Of a stretch of 64,000 bases of DNA, positions 44,216 through 56,083 are shown in pieces. Positions within the stretch are counted from its first letter, which is position 1, and the number at the start of each line of letters is the position of its first letter. The notes under the pieces were generated by a model, which had not been told where the DNA came from, ran no database searches, and saw only the letters and a list, made by a program, of their open reading frames with translations. The stretch covers positions 86,017,510 through 86,081,509 of the forward strand of contig CM055312.2 of assembly GCA_029255685.2 (NCBI GenBank), given 5' to 3'. The translations under genes and the position numbers were made by a program. Origin of the DNA: Silene conica. Its lineage: Eukaryota; Streptophyta; Magnoliopsida; Caryophyllales; Caryophyllaceae.

Positions 44216-44829
44216 AATAAAACATTGATTTCCTCCTTATAAGAAGCACATCCATTTGCTCCAAGACTTCTCCATCCTAATAACAAATGATAGGAAAATC
44301 ACAAATATCGATTCTATACAAGAAAATTGGACAAATTTAGTATAAATAAAAAATATTAAACTAACTATAACCTAATTTTAGCCAAAATACATACTACACA
44401 TATATTGCCAATCAAAATTTGGGGGCTTTTCAAGACAAACATAAATTAACATATGGGTGATAGATCTAAGCAAACAACATAATTAACTACAATTAAAATA
44501 ATATAAGCTATATCTACCAACAAACCAATGTAAATATACAAGTTTAAAGAAATAAAGTAACCTTGCTAATTAGGGAGAATGTGTAAACTCAAATACAATG
44601 TCGGAGAAATGTCGGAGAGATGCCGGAAAGATTCCTGAGAAAAGGGAAATGTGAGGTAAGAGGAGAGAGATAGGTGATTTCAGTCGGATTTTAGGGTGTT
44701 TGTGAGAAGAGATAAAGGCCGATATGTTTAGAGTTTGGGTGAAAGTGAAGGGATTGCGTGTTTTTGTAAAAAAAAACAAGAAACTGCGTAGACACGCCAA
44801 TACGAATGACGTGTTTCTAAACCATAACA

Positions 44830-45696
44830 CTAAATTGAATACGTTATTCTGTTGGGGTAACCCTTTGAAGAAGTCCATTGATAGGCTTAAAATCTGACTA
44901 GTGCTTAAGGGATTAAAAGTACTACTTATATCAATAAAGTTCACTTTCTTTTATAGTTATCCATGCAAAAGAACTTCACTGTTAAGTGTGCTTGAATGAG
45001 AGTAATATTCGGATGGATGACCGCCTGGGAAGATTCTCAGGATGCGCATGAGTGAGGACAAAATGCGTTGGAAAGGACTCGTGTTGGTCTATGGGATCAG
45101 TACATTGCTGGCGAGCTACCGTGGCGAACATTTTCGGTCCAAGTTTGGGGTGGGGTCTTACAAGTGGTATTAGAGCAACCATGCGATCGTCTGGTGAGCC
45201 TCTAATCTTGAATACCTGGGTTACCATTCTAGCGGGGGAGAATTCTGGGTTTGGCTCGACAATGATTAGATACTGCCAGGCCCAACGAGTATGTTATTGC
45301 ATTCTTCAAGTGAGAGTGTCTAATACTCTAGTAAATTGAATACGCTATTCGGGTGGAGTAACCCCTTGAAGAGGTTTATTGATAGACTTAAAATCTGACT
45401 AGTGTTTAAGGGCTTGAAAGTACTGATCATATCAACAAAGTGCATTTTACTGATCATATCAACAAAGTGCATTTTCTTTTATTTTTTGGTTATCCATGCT
45501 AAATAACTTCATAGGTAAGTGTGCTTGACTGAGAGTACTTTTAGGATGGGTGACCTCCTGGGAAGGTTCACGGTATGCGCATGAGTAAGCACAAAATGCA
45601 CTGGGCAAGACTCGTGTTGGTCTGTGGGATTATTGTATCGCCTGGCGAGCTACCGTGGCTAATATTTTTGGTCTTAGGTTTGGGCTGGGGTGTTAA
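44830..45696 (+). mobile_element. Cassandra-like TRIM with 5S rRNA-derived LTRs
   Basis: Two LTR-like copies (about 44830-45162 and 45317-45696) flank a ~150-bp interior that starts with TGGTATTAGAGC, a variant initiator-Met PBS. Each LTR contains a 5S rRNA-like segment: GTTAAGTGTGCTTG, GAGAGTA and GGATGGATGACC (44981-45030), or GGTAAGTGTGCTTG, GAGAGTA and GGATGGGTGACC (45514-45563). These correspond to the pol III internal control region, which defines Cassandra elements. The right LTR has a ~27-bp tandem duplication near 45422-45475. There is no coding capacity. Confidence 0.85.
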
Positions 45697-45699
45697 AAT

Positions 45700-45893
45700 A
45701 TTTATTTGCCTTATGATCTAGCCCTTGTAACTGTCAGGTTGAGGTAGAATTTTTATAACCATGTAAACTTTTATTTAAAGTACCTTGATTGGTTTACTTT
45801 GTTATTCACTGCCTCGATTAATCGAGATGATAGCTCTCTTATTTAATCTGGAATGCCTTGCTGAAGGCTTCATCCTAAATGAGGGGGTCACAG
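45700..45893 (+). repeat. LTR 3'-end fragment with hairpin CTCGA-TTAA-TCGAG
   Basis: Resembles the last ~100 bp of the LTR at 22355-24807 (TTTAAAGTACC, CTGCCTCG, GAGATG). The hairpin at 45813-45826 has a stem changed on both sides compared with CTCGG/CCGAG. Confidence 0.5.
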
Positions 45894-46249
45894 GTAGTCG
45901 GGAGTATGGAGTTGTTTGTAAATTATTTTGAGAAACGTTTTTTAACGTTATACTTGTGTATGTTTCTTGTGAAAATTGTGACCCAAATCTTCATCTTTGT
46001 GACCTGTTATGATCCATATGTTAATTTCGTTCAAATGGGGAGCATTACTCTAGCAGGTAAAAATTTGTAAGTTGTTTGTTGTGCTAAGGGCTAGGGACAA
46101 GTCACGCAGAGGAGGGCCATATGTAATTTAGTTAGTTATTTCTAGTGTATGATTAGTTAACAATTATTTATTTTATAGACTTCCGTTTTACAGTTTAACA
46201 ACCTAACTTGATTTCAAATTATGTAATAAAACAGCTGACAAAATTGTCA

Positions 46250-46384
46250 ATTTTGTGTAATTTTATTTAAAGTACCTTGTATTATTTATCTTTGTTATTC
46301 ACTATTTCGGGGAACCAAGATGGCAACACCTTTATTTATCTAGGAATGTCTAGCTAAAGGCTCCTGGATAAACAAAGTGTCACA
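46250..46384 (+). repeat. Second LTR 3'-end fragment
   Basis: A similar fragment (TTTAAAGTACC, ACTATTTCGGGGAACC, AAGATGGCAACACC) in which the hairpin is decayed. Confidence 0.45.
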
Positions 46385-47148
46385 TAAACAAATGTTCTTT
46401 CATCGTTACGCCACCGATGTAGGAGATAAGTTTGGAGCCTAACAACCCTCCCAGTGCTCAAAGTAAGGACCATCATCTTAACTCAGACCTTAGCCTCGAT
46501 GAAGAACTCCCCAAATTATAATTTGCAACCCCAATTTCTAAACCTCCCTAAGAATCACCAAGTCTTGATAACCTCTTATAATTTGATAGACCATACTACT
46601 GAGCCATGTTTGCACCATATCTCACCGACTAGTTAAGTGAGAGTTCCCACGTGTTCTTGATCATGCATGTCCATGTGTCCCATCCACTTGGGACTGTGCT
46701 ACACCTGCGTATCAAACTTCTCTATCTTCATCCAATATACCCTGAATTGGGTATGTTAGTTCAAGAGTTCTAGAATATAACTGTGCCTCGCAACTTGGAA
46801 AGAATCCACTAGGCATGTGGTATTGTAACACCCCCCATAACCCGAGGCCTTTACAAAGGACCATCAGCCTATGAAGATGATTTGTAAATCTCGATTGACG
46901 AAGTGATTATGTGAAAGAATTATGATTTGTAAATCTCGATTCCTCTAATTAACCTATCGCGGAACCAACATAGAACCGGTGTACTTGACCGAGTACAGAG
47001 TATTCTCGACACGAGATATGATAGTATGATATTGTATGCTTTACGTCAAATTCCACGGATTTACTTTTCGACTTTTTTCTAAACCTTTGTAATATTATAT
47101 TTAATGAACAATTACAAAGATTTTCTTTGATCTTTCCATCACCGTGTA
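46385..47148. other. No gene seen
   Basis: Unassigned DNA. A TGTAACACCCCCC start-like motif at 46827 hints at another LTR edge, but no matching end was found. Confidence 0.35.
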
Positions 47149-48205
47149 AGGCTCCGTTTGGCAAACCATTTCAGCTACCTGATTTGCCTAAAATGACTTT
47201 TTTGCCAAAACAATCAGGTAGCTTATTATTTTTGGAGTGTTTGGCAACTACCTGTTTGAAGTGAAAAAAGGTGAAACAGGTACCTGAAATAAAAGGCTAC
47301 CTCATGTAGCATTTGACAAATCAGGTACCTGATTCGTTTTTATTTACCTATTCTACCCTCGGATTTTATAACGTTACTTAACAAAATTAAACACACTACA
47401 AAATCCTTACGTAAACTTAATTAATTTGTTTTGTGTGTATGACTTTAATAAAAAAAACCAATTTTATATCAACAGTATATTTTTGAGGATATATTGTTTG
47501 AATTTTGTTTTTACCTGATCGTTATATATTAATTTATGAAATTCTTTGGGCATAAATCATGTGTATATAAAAGCTAGTAGTTGAAGCTATTCTTATACAA
47601 CAACTCTATCTTGTGACGGATATATCCGTCACAAGCTTACGACGGGTCAAATATTACCCAAGTTGGTAGAAAAACAAAACAGTTTGCTAATTCCTTGGTG
47701 CTTTATTTTTGTCTTACCTTCCCACATGAGTTTTACTTGACCCGTCGCAAGCTTGCGACGAATATGTCCGTCACAAATGCTGAGAATTTGTGATTCCTAT
47801 AAATTGATTTTAATGGTCAATTCATTCGAAACAGTGTACATGAAGAAATCTTGGAGGTAGCAATGTAGGCATTTTCCAGTACCATTTTAAGTGCAAGATT
47901 CTATTCAGAAGTTATTACTATATTTGATTCGGTCATTTGTTTACAATAACACGAGAATAATAGTAAAAGCGTAAAAGATATCAATAATAAACCATGTGCT
48001 TTTACGTCATTTTGTCTAATATCAGCTACCTTTCCAGCTAATTTTCAAACAGTTTTAACAAAAATCAGCTACCTTATCAGGTCTTAATTTTCAGGTACCT
48101 TTTTAGCTACCTTTTCAGGTTTAAGGTACCTTTTCAGGTTTAGGTACTTTTTAGGTTTAAACTACCATTTCAAATTTTCAATTAGTTTTACCAAACAGAC
48201 TTTAA
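47149..48205. mobile_element. Non-autonomous DNA transposon with CAGGTACCT repeats
   Basis: Imperfect inverted ends (GGCTCCGTTTGGCAAA on the left, TTTTACCAAACAGACTTT on the right). The arms hold many AGCTACCT/AGGTACCT motifs in both orientations. No transposase. Superfamily unclear because the target duplication was not resolved. It ends about 570 bp before the ERF start codon and is itself split by a smaller MITE. Confidence 0.55.
47605..47802. mobile_element. MITE with TTGTGACGGATA inverted ends (nested)
   Basis: The left arm (TTGTGACGGATATATCCGTC then ACGACGGGTCAA) and right arm (TTGACCCGTCGCAAG then ATGTCCGTCACAAA) are inverted copies of ~45 bp. A related element is at 53676-53856. Confidence 0.6.
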
Positions 48206-48448
48206 AACTTGAACACCATAATATTATAGTTAAAGCTTGAGTAGCGCTCATATATGATTCGGTATTAGACAAAACATATAACCTGAGTGAAAGAGTGAAT
48301 CCAATGGAGGATAAAATAAAAAAATTGGAAGGACATGATGGTGAGTGTTTGTAAATTGGGGTTTGCGTGGTTCTCTACTTGAGGAAACGTTACCCTACAT
48401 TGGACCCATAACTTTTAATAGGACCCGCACCCTCCCTTCCCTCTCGCT

Positions 48449-48454
48449 TATAAG
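48449..48454 (+). promoter_or_regulatory. Possible TATA box of the ERF gene
   Basis: TATAAG after a CT-rich run, 318 bp before the start codon. A long leader would follow; other placements are possible. Confidence 0.3.
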
Positions 48455-48771
48455 TTTTGCATTTTTGTATGTGATTGGCAAATTATGGTAACCCCTCTTT
48501 CATATCTTTTTCATTCTTCCTTGTTTTCTTTCCACTTCCATTTTCTACTTAATTCCCTTACCTACATTTGCTTATTATAAAGCCAATTATTAACTTATTT
48601 CCAAATTAACTATCCTCCTTTTAATTTGTACCAACCTTCTTCAATAATGCATCATAATCTTGCCCTATTAGTCTAATCATTGTGATTGACCCCATCTCTC
48701 CCCAAACCGGTATTAATATTCACCTGTAACACCCTTCAACTTCCACATTTTACTAATTTAATAAAACCAAC

Positions 48772-49533
48772 ATGTCATTGATCGACATTACCCGGTCTAC
48801 CAATTCCGAGTCGGAGAGTACTTCCAACAACAACAACAATAATAATAATAAATCCTACCACCCTCCTTCGCCTACCTCGGCCGACTCATCTCAAACAAAC
48901 TCGGCCGACAAGGAAATAAAACCCAAACCCAAAAGGGCCCGAGATACGAGTAGGCACCCGGTTTATCGAGGTGTCAGGATGCGGGCATGGGGAAAATGGG
49001 TGTCGGAAATCCGTGAACCAAGAAAAAAATCACGTATCTGGCTCGGGACCTTTCCTAACCCAGAGATGGCAGCACGTGCCCACGACGTGGCGGCTTTAAG
49101 TATTAAGGGTGAAACTGCCATCCTTAATTTCCCGCACCTAGCGGAACATTTCCCTAGACCAATCTCCTTAAGCCCACGTGATGTCCAAGCTGCTGCCACC
49201 AAGGCTGCTGCCATGGACCATCTTGACGACGTCGTTTCACCCTCCGGCTGCTCCACTTCATCCTCCTTATTATCATCACTATCTTCTTCTTGCTCAATGT
49301 CTTCAATTGCGTCCATTGATACTACTAATATGGAGCTCTGTAATTCTGATGAATTGACTGAAATTGTTGAATTACCGAGCCTTGGACCGCCCATGACCGA
49401 GTTGAGCGTAAACGACTTCGTTTATGACTTTGCTTGCGACGGTGGTGACGGCTGGTTTACGATGGCGGAGACGGTGCTGCCGGATTATGTAATATCATCG
49501 GAGTTTGAAGGTTTGTTGTGGGATTACATGTAA
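48772..49533 (+). CDS. DREB-subfamily AP2/ERF transcription factor
   Basis: A single-exon ORF of 253 codons, ATG at 48772, TAA at 49531-49533. The protein has an Asn- and Ser-rich head (poly-Asn from AAC/AAT repeats), a basic KPKRAR stretch that may serve nuclear import, then one AP2/ERF domain at about residues 64-121: [25 protein letters not shown] and [14 protein letters not shown], with the WVSEIREP signature typical of DREB A-4 (TINY/ERF034-like) proteins. A conserved [16 protein letters not shown] block follows, then a Ser-rich and acidic region and an LLWDYM end as in this clade. Such proteins bind DRE/GCC-like promoter elements in the nucleus; the target genes cannot be told from sequence. 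Length and lack of introns fit the family, and the frame is intact. It stands alone among transposons. Confidence 0.92.
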   Translation: MSLIDITRSTNSESESTSNNNNNNNNKSYHPPSPTSADSSQTNSADKEIKPKPKRARDTSRHPVYRGVRMRAWGKWVSEIREPRKKSRIWLGTFPNPEMAARAHDVAALSIKGETAILNFPHLAEHFPRPISLSPRDVQAAATKAAAMDHLDDVVSPSGCSTSSSLLSSLSSSCSMSSIASIDTTNMELCNSDELTEIVELPSLGPPMTELSVNDFVYDFACDGGDGWFTMAETVLPDYVISSEFEGLLWDYM

Positions 49534-49904
49534 TTATGAGAGTCTTAATTATATATTTAATTTTTAATTAATTAAGCTTTAGTGTGTGAGTGTGAGTGTG
49601 CAATCAAAATTAAACTTTTTTGTGCATATTGTTTTGCATTAACTAGTCCTTTTTCATTTTTGGTTTGAAGAGGGTTAATAGGGATTTAATTTGCTTTTTA
49701 AATTTAATTGTTGAGTGCTTTCATCCTTTTTAATTGATTTCTCTCTTTAATAATGTAAATTCTTCAAGCTAATTACTGTAATCATATACTCGTACTAGTT
49801 TTACTCTCGTGTAAAAATAAATGTACGGGTCGATTTTACAACTATGATATACTGAGCTCATAACATAATTTTCATTTTATCGACAATTAAATTAAAAAGA
49901 TATA
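49534..49904. other. 3' flank of the ERF gene
   Basis: A/T-rich, the likely 3' untranslated region and intergenic DNA. No clear polyadenylation signal was picked out. Confidence 0.4.
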
Positions 49905-50084
49905 CTCCCTCCTATTCTGGGTTTTCTTCCCTTTTGGAGGGGCACAATACTCAAGAAATATTGTATTTGAGTAAAAAAGTTGGGTGGGGTTGAGGAATAG
50001 GAGGGATGGATGAATAAAATATAATTGAAAGTTATCGAAAAAGGAAAAAGGAAAAAAAAGAAAAAAATAGTGAATAGGAGGGAG
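49905..50084. mobile_element. Stowaway MITE (180 bp)
   Basis: CTCCCTCCTATTC ... GAATAGGAGGGAG inverted ends with TA duplications at 49903-49904 and 50085-50086; no coding. Confidence 0.9.
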
Positions 50085-50488
50085 TATGAGCTAATAAAAT
50101 TAAATAATTGTACCGACTTTGAATAAAATTAAAATGTAATAATAACGAATTAAATACATTTTGTTGTATAGTTTTTATTAAATTTAAACCTACATAATTA
50201 ATGGGGAAAAGGGTAATTAAATCAATAAGAAGAAAGGTGAAAGTCCTTACCAGTTACCACAAAAGAGAAAGAAAATTAATTTTTTCATTTTAATAAATTA
50301 AGAATTAATTAAATCTCTTCAAACTCTATTTTCTTTTATAGTATAGAGATGTTAGAATAACACGGTTTCACACAGTAAGATTATTTATATTTATAAAAAG
50401 AGTCAGTTTATTTAGTGCTAAAATAAAAGAGATGTCCTTTTATATAATAGATTGTCTCAAGTGTGAAACTCATTTGTACAAAAATTTA

Positions 50489-50748
50489 CTTCCTCCATTC
50501 CAATCAATTTTATACATTTCACTTTATGGACACTATTCATAAGTCGGGTGAATCTTCGATACAACTTCTGATATATAACATAAAAGATAGTCATGTGAGA
50601 TCTTGTTTAAATTGTCTTACCGAGTACATTGTGAATATCAAAGTTTTATAATTTTTTTCGATATGTAACTAAAGATATTAACAAAAGAAAACGGGTATTG
50701 GCAATCGTGAATAAAGTAAATATATAGAATTGATTGGAATGGAGGAAG
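50489..50748. mobile_element. Stowaway MITE (260 bp)
   Basis: CTTCCTCCATTCCAATCAAT ... ATTGATTGGAATGGAGGAAG inverted ends and TA duplications (50487-50488 and 50749-50750). Confidence 0.9.
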
Positions 50749-51733
50749 TACTACATTGTGATTTGTATCATTTAAAAGGGAATATATATATTTGGTACTG
50801 TCAAAGTAAATAATTGATAATAATAGTAATAATTAAATATGATTGGTATTTAATAAATTCCTCTTAAAACTGTTATAAATATAAAAAAAATAATTTAAAT
50901 CGGTTTCACGTTTCAGTTTTATAAGGAGTATAAATAAGGAGACACGGTTATTGCCTTTTGAGCTTGCTGACAATTTGACATCTAATGATAATGGAGTACA
51001 ACATGTAGCAAAGTGAAAGTTATTGAAAGCTGCTCGTTTTTGTTGTTGTCTCCTACTAACTGACTGTATTACACTATTATTAGTGCTTAACTGCTATGTT
51101 TACTACTTACTTAAAATGTGTATTATACTACGGACTGGTACTTGAGATTAAAAAAAAGCATTTTTAATGACCTTCGTTCAGCTAATATCTAATGGTATGG
51201 TAGTTCATTAATTAAAGTGTTCTTTAATAAATTAATAAGAATTATAGTTAGCTTAAATAGTTAAATGCAATAACTCTCTTACTCTAGCTAAGACATTTGG
51301 GGTTCGATTTTCACCTGTGACGTAAGTGCACATTATTTAAACCGAAAAAGAAATTAAAATTTCCTTTTACAATGAATATAAAAGATAAAACAATGATCGA
51401 GATGAAAAGAGTACAAACTAATCAGTCATTTAGTTTGAGACATAAGTACACTCAAAAAGAAGATTCATGTGAAATTATCATACAAAATCTTCTTCTTAAA
51501 ATCATGCTAATTCCAACAATTGTATTTCATAATTATAAAATCAACCCTCTACGTTTCGTTCAAATTATAATTCCTTAAAGTTGTTATATTCTTATTTTAC
51601 ATAATTAACTTTTATAATTAATGGAACTTCTTAATCTTAATACTCTCTGTTCAATAAGATTACCACAAAATCATTGAATGTCAATCAAATAATTGTTTTT
51701 CTTTTCTTGTCAGAATTTAAACCTAGATCATAA
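50749..51733. other. No gene seen
   Basis: A/T-rich DNA; only short chance ORFs. Confidence 0.4.
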
Positions 51734-52066
51734 GGCCCTGTTCTTTTGGACTGAAACTTAGCTGAACTGAACTGAACTGAACTGAACTTATAGGATCTGA
51801 ACTGAACTGAACTGAACTTATAGGAACTGAACTGAACTTATAGGAACTGAACTGAACTGAACTGAACTTATAGGAACTGAACTGAACTGAACTTATAGGA
51901 ACTGAACTGAACTTATAGGAACTGAACTGAACTGAACTGAACTTATAGGAACTGAACTGAACTGAACTTATAGGATCTGGACTGAACTTAACTTATAGAA
52001 TCTGAACTGAACTTATAAAATCCGAACTTCATTAACTTTATTTTAATTTAAGTTAACTATTATTAT

Positions 52067-52106
<40 letters not shown>

Positions 52107-52200
52107 GAAAGGATGCGCGCAGCTATCATATAAAAAGAACAAAATAAGAGTTTACATAAAATTGGTGGGCAGCCGAGATACTATCTGAGCTCCCACCCCC

Positions 52201-52247
<47 letters not shown>

Positions 52248-53028
52248 GTTATTATTATTATTATTGTTATTATTGTTGTTATTATTGTTCTTCTTCTTCT
52301 TCTTCTTCTTCTTCTTATTATTATTATTATTATTATTATCCAATAGATGACATTGATAAAAGAATTAGTCTAAAACACAAGGTAGTTTAAAATACTTTTA
52401 ACTTTGTATATAATGGTTTCTTCATAGTTCATACATTATACTACAATTACATTAGATAGAAAATAATTCACTATTACAATTTTCTCTAACCATTTATTTT
52501 CTTTAACAATGGTGATGAAGAAACTGATTAATGGGAGAGTGACAATTGGTGAGGGTGAGGGTGAGGGCGTCGTATGTTGAGTTGTTGTTTTTTGGCATTA
52601 ATGAGGATGATAGTTTGACATTAATTAGAGACTAAAAGACGGGTAAATTATTAATGAGTTATTTTTTTTATAGATGACGTGTATCGAATAATTAAAAGAA
52701 ATGTTTGTATCGGTTGTTAAAAATAATACTCCGTATATAACTTTTCTTAATTGAGTTTATATGAACTGAACTTATAGGAACTGAACTGAACTTATAGGAA
52801 CTGAACTGAACTGAACTGAAATTATAGGAACTGAACTGAACTGAACTGAACTTATAGGAACTGAACTGAACTTATAAGAACTGAACTGAACTGAACTTAT
52901 AGGATCTGAACTGAACTGAACTTATAGGAACTGAACTGAACTTATAGGAACTGAACTGAACTGAACTGAACTTATAGGATCTGAAGTGAACTTAAGTTAA
53001 GTGACTTGAAGTCCAAAAGAACAGGGCC
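51734..53028. mobile_element. PIF/Harbinger non-autonomous element, TSD TAA
   Basis: GGCCCTGTTCTTTTGGACT at the left and AGTCCAAAAGAACAGGGCC at the right form perfect 19-bp inverted ends flanked by TAA (51731-51733 and 53029-53031). Subterminal blocks (51757-52025 and 52760-52990) are tandem (GAACT)n and GAACTTATAGG repeats in the same orientation on both sides. The centre holds microsatellites and no transposase. Confidence 0.85.
52070..52339. repeat. Poly-T and (TTA)n/(TTC)n microsatellites
   Basis: A poly-T tract of over 30 at 52070-52103 and trinucleotide runs at 52201-52339. The Asn/Lys-run ORF on the minus strand is an artefact. Confidence 0.95.
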
Positions 53029-53031
53029 TAA

Positions 53032-53675
53032 GTATCGTTCCTTGTGATTAATCAGCTGGTTGATATTTGCAAATAGTTATACATCTAAGTAAATTCAAGT
53101 GCTTTCCTTCCTAGCTCTAATTAAGGAATTTTTTTTTGTTTTTTAGGAGACCGTCCTCCTAATATCTTAAAATAATTCATTAAATGAAATTATTATAAAC
53201 GCTTAGGTTAAGAAGTACTATGCCAGGAAACACAAGAATTTTTCATCCGCAAGAGAGTGTGTATAGTTATGTGTAGTGTTGTCAACCAATCGTAGCATTG
53301 TCTGTCCTAATCAACCAGTTTTGATTCTCATTTTCTAGATATTGAACCAATAATATGCACCAAAAAAATATACGGAGTAGTTATTTACCCATCAATCCAT
53401 CATGATGACCCTTTTAGTTTGTCGACAGGGGTACAATCAATTACAGTGCGTGATAAACTTTCATTGAGTGTGGTTTGCTAAAATATCGTATTTTGCTAAT
53501 ACCGCTTTAACTCAAGACATGTCTTGCACCCGATTAAAATAAATGTTACAATAAAAATAGTTTATGAAATGTCTGAAGTAAAGACGGTTTATTTTTGAGT
53601 AAGGATTACATTCATTTTTTGCCAGAATTTTTGTTGAAGACGAACAAGTCCATTTATGAATTTTGTTTTCACAAA
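53032..53675. other. No gene seen
   Basis: Intergenic A/T-rich DNA. Confidence 0.4.
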
Positions 53676-53856
53676 TTCTTATTTGCAACGGCACTATCCG
53701 TCGCAAACTTGTGACGGATACCGTTTTCTCTCACAAAATACCCATTTTTTCTCTCTCCAATCCTATTTATGTGGTCCCCTTTCTTCACTACTCATTTTGT
53801 ATCCATTTTATCTCACAAAATATCCGTCACAAATGTTAACCCGTCGCAAACAAAAC
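53676..53856. mobile_element. MITE related to 47605-47802
   Basis: TTGCAACGGCACTATCCGTC, then TTGTGACGGATA on the left; TATCCGTCACAAATG and AACCCGTCGCAAAC on the right. Ends are approximate. Confidence 0.5.
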
Positions 53857-54168
53857 TTACTATTTTGTTTTAGTATACACACTAAATATATAGTCTTATC
53901 ATTTGTGAATATATAATTGCATCATTGCATGGTAAGTTGGTAACAAGTTAACAACAAGTTAAAGGTTTGCAATTGGTTGGCCCACAAATGAAAAATACTA
54001 GCTGACGAATAAAAAGGATCTAAAATAAATGAGCCATACATACTTTTAGTTATTGATTATTGACACAAGAAATCCAAGAGAGCTTGCAAAAAAGCCTAAT
54101 TGACAGTGATTTGTCCTCTGATTCGTATATCTTTCCTATTAAACCTTGATTTTAGAGCAATTTAACTA

Positions 54169-54409
54169 CTCCCTCCGTTCGACTCCACTTCGCAGGTATT
54201 CCTTATCGGTCCGTTCGACTCCACTTTACATGTTTCCTTATTTGGTTGTACTTTTATTAATATAATACTACTAAGGCCCACTTTTTCCATACAAATTACA
54301 CATAATCCAAACACTTTATATCTACTTGTTGTACTTTTAATATTATAATAGGGTTTTCTTAATATTTGTGCATAAAGCATACCCGCAAAGTGGAATCGAA
54401 CGGAGGGAG
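54169..54409. mobile_element. Stowaway MITE (241 bp)
   Basis: CTCCCTCCGTTCGACTCCAC ... CGAACGGAGGGAG inverted ends with TA duplications (54167-54168 and 54410-54411). The left end also contains a partial tandem copy of the terminus at about 54209. Confidence 0.9.
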
Positions 54410-54859
54410 TATTAGATATCATTCATGATTGATCGCAATACGTTCACCTCAATATGGAACTTGTGGGGAGCTTCAAAAAGCCCAAATACTTTGATCACTA
54501 TCATTTATTACTAAAATAATGTTATAATTACTTAGATTAATTTCTTTACACAAATTCTTATTTGAGAAGGTAAAATTGTTTTACTCTTTCTTTATATCAG
54601 ATAAATAAATTGTATTTTTCTTATGTATTTTTATGTACACAAATGTTATGTAGTTGACTCGTTTTAATACGTTTAAGTCAGAGAGACTTTAATTCATTTA
54701 ATTGCTTTCCTTTTTAAAGGTACTTATAAATGGTTTTTAGTGAAAGGAGCCACATATATTCGTGTACCAATATTTTTTTATAACAAAGGGTAAAGAGTGT
54801 CAATTATGAACAATATCATTTAGTGTTGCTAATGGATTCTACAATGAAAATACTATATA

Positions 54860-54948
54860 CTCCCTCCATCCCAGTCATATGTTTACACTTCCTTTATTTC
54901 CCCTCACAAAATAAAGGAAGTGTAAACATATGAACGGAACGGAGGGAG
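54860..54948. mobile_element. Very short Stowaway MITE (89 bp)
   Basis: CTCCCTCCATCCC ... GGAACGGAGGGAG ends with TA duplications. Nearly the whole element is one hairpin, with arms running through ATATGTTTACACTTCCTTTA and its complement around a loop of ~16 nt. Confidence 0.9.
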
Positions 54949-54950
54949 TA

Positions 54951-56083
54951 TATCTTTTCATTTGAGTTTTCTTTCCGCTTTTCAACCTCCTAATCTAATA
55001 CAAGATCAAAATAATATTTATTTCATTGATTTGTTTGATATTTGTACGTTGAACAATAATTATTATTCTAAATCTGCGTTAGATAAGAATGTTATCAAAA
55101 GATGGTCGGTAGCACTCCTCTTTATTCTATACCAGTGTAGTGTTAGACCCTTAATTAGATCCTCTAATTATGTGCTAATTACACTAATTTAGTTAAGTGG
55201 TCTAAAACAACATGCATTCACTAAAATAAATTAAACTAGTAAGAAAAGAAGTAGTTTCCTCATGATATAAAACAAATAAGAACAACAACCTATTGTTGTT
55301 TTATGGAATTTCTACTGAGCTAGGGTATCTTCCTGCGTCATCTCATTCCTCAGTTTGTGGCTCTTGAACTTCATTAAGTTCAATTTTTCACCCACTCTAT
55401 TATAAGTTTGAAACAAAATCAAATGTATGAATAGGACAAAAGAAAAATGCATAAGGAAAAACCAAAAAATAATTGTTATACTCCGTATAATTAAGTAAAG
55501 TGATATTTAATCCATTTTAATATTAAACCGAACAATTACATTTTTAAAGAGACTTTCTTAATTGTATGTATAATCATATATTATTTTGATCCTTAAACTT
55601 TGTAAAGTTAATGCCATAACAATGGTGAAATAATAAGAATTTTGATTCATATGAGGAATCCTTATCTATTGTTTTATAAAATTTGTTCCTTGTATGAAAT
55701 CGTTTCCAAATTACATGACTGGTTTCATGTTTTTCAAATATGATCTTTTTAGCATTGTGAGGAGTAAGAAGTCCTTATATGAGGTACACCCGAAAAATAT
55801 GGTATAACTTTCCTATCCTTATGTAACATTCAATTCCTTTATAGTGTGTTTAGGAATTAACATTGTATTTTCAAATTTGGATTTGAACCAATTTGCTTGT
55901 TTGGCAAATCTCTTAAATTTGGATTTGGAAATCCAATCAAATTCAAGTAAGACTAAAATAACCACATTTGAAATCCACCCTTTAACCGCTCTCATATCCA
56001 AATCCTTATTTCACTTTGTTACATTTCAAATTAAATTCATGTTTCCAAAGTCATTAAATTTGTAAAGAAAGTCAAGAATTTTA
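54951..56083. other. No gene seen
   Basis: A/T-rich DNA. The part near 55842-56062 has TTGGATTTG/CAAATCC words in both orientations and could be an old MITE, but ends were not found. Confidence 0.35.

Larger units (their letters stand above)
31685..44820 (-). mobile_element. Large Mutator-like element carrying MURA and a plant mobile domain gene, with nested insertions
   Basis: Copies of a near-palindromic repeat of the AACACGYCAATACGAATG type stand at the left (31687-32042) and right (44790-44817) edges and mark the approximate ends; the exact termini and 9-bp duplication were not identified. Inside, on the minus strand, lie MURA transposase pieces (44200 down to 34400) and then a plant mobile domain gene (34147 down to 32358). 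Two younger elements split MURA: a CACTA (39776-43758) and a solo LTR (35639-39364). Removing them leaves about 5.4 kb, a normal MULE size. Confidence 0.75.

Noticed and set aside
44971..45040. Genuine 5S rRNA gene
   Set aside because: Only the 3' half with the control region is similar, it has many changes, and it occurs twice inside TRIM LTRs.
52152..52343. 63-codon ORF rich in Asn and Lys on the minus strand
   Set aside because: Translation of a trinucleotide microsatellite.
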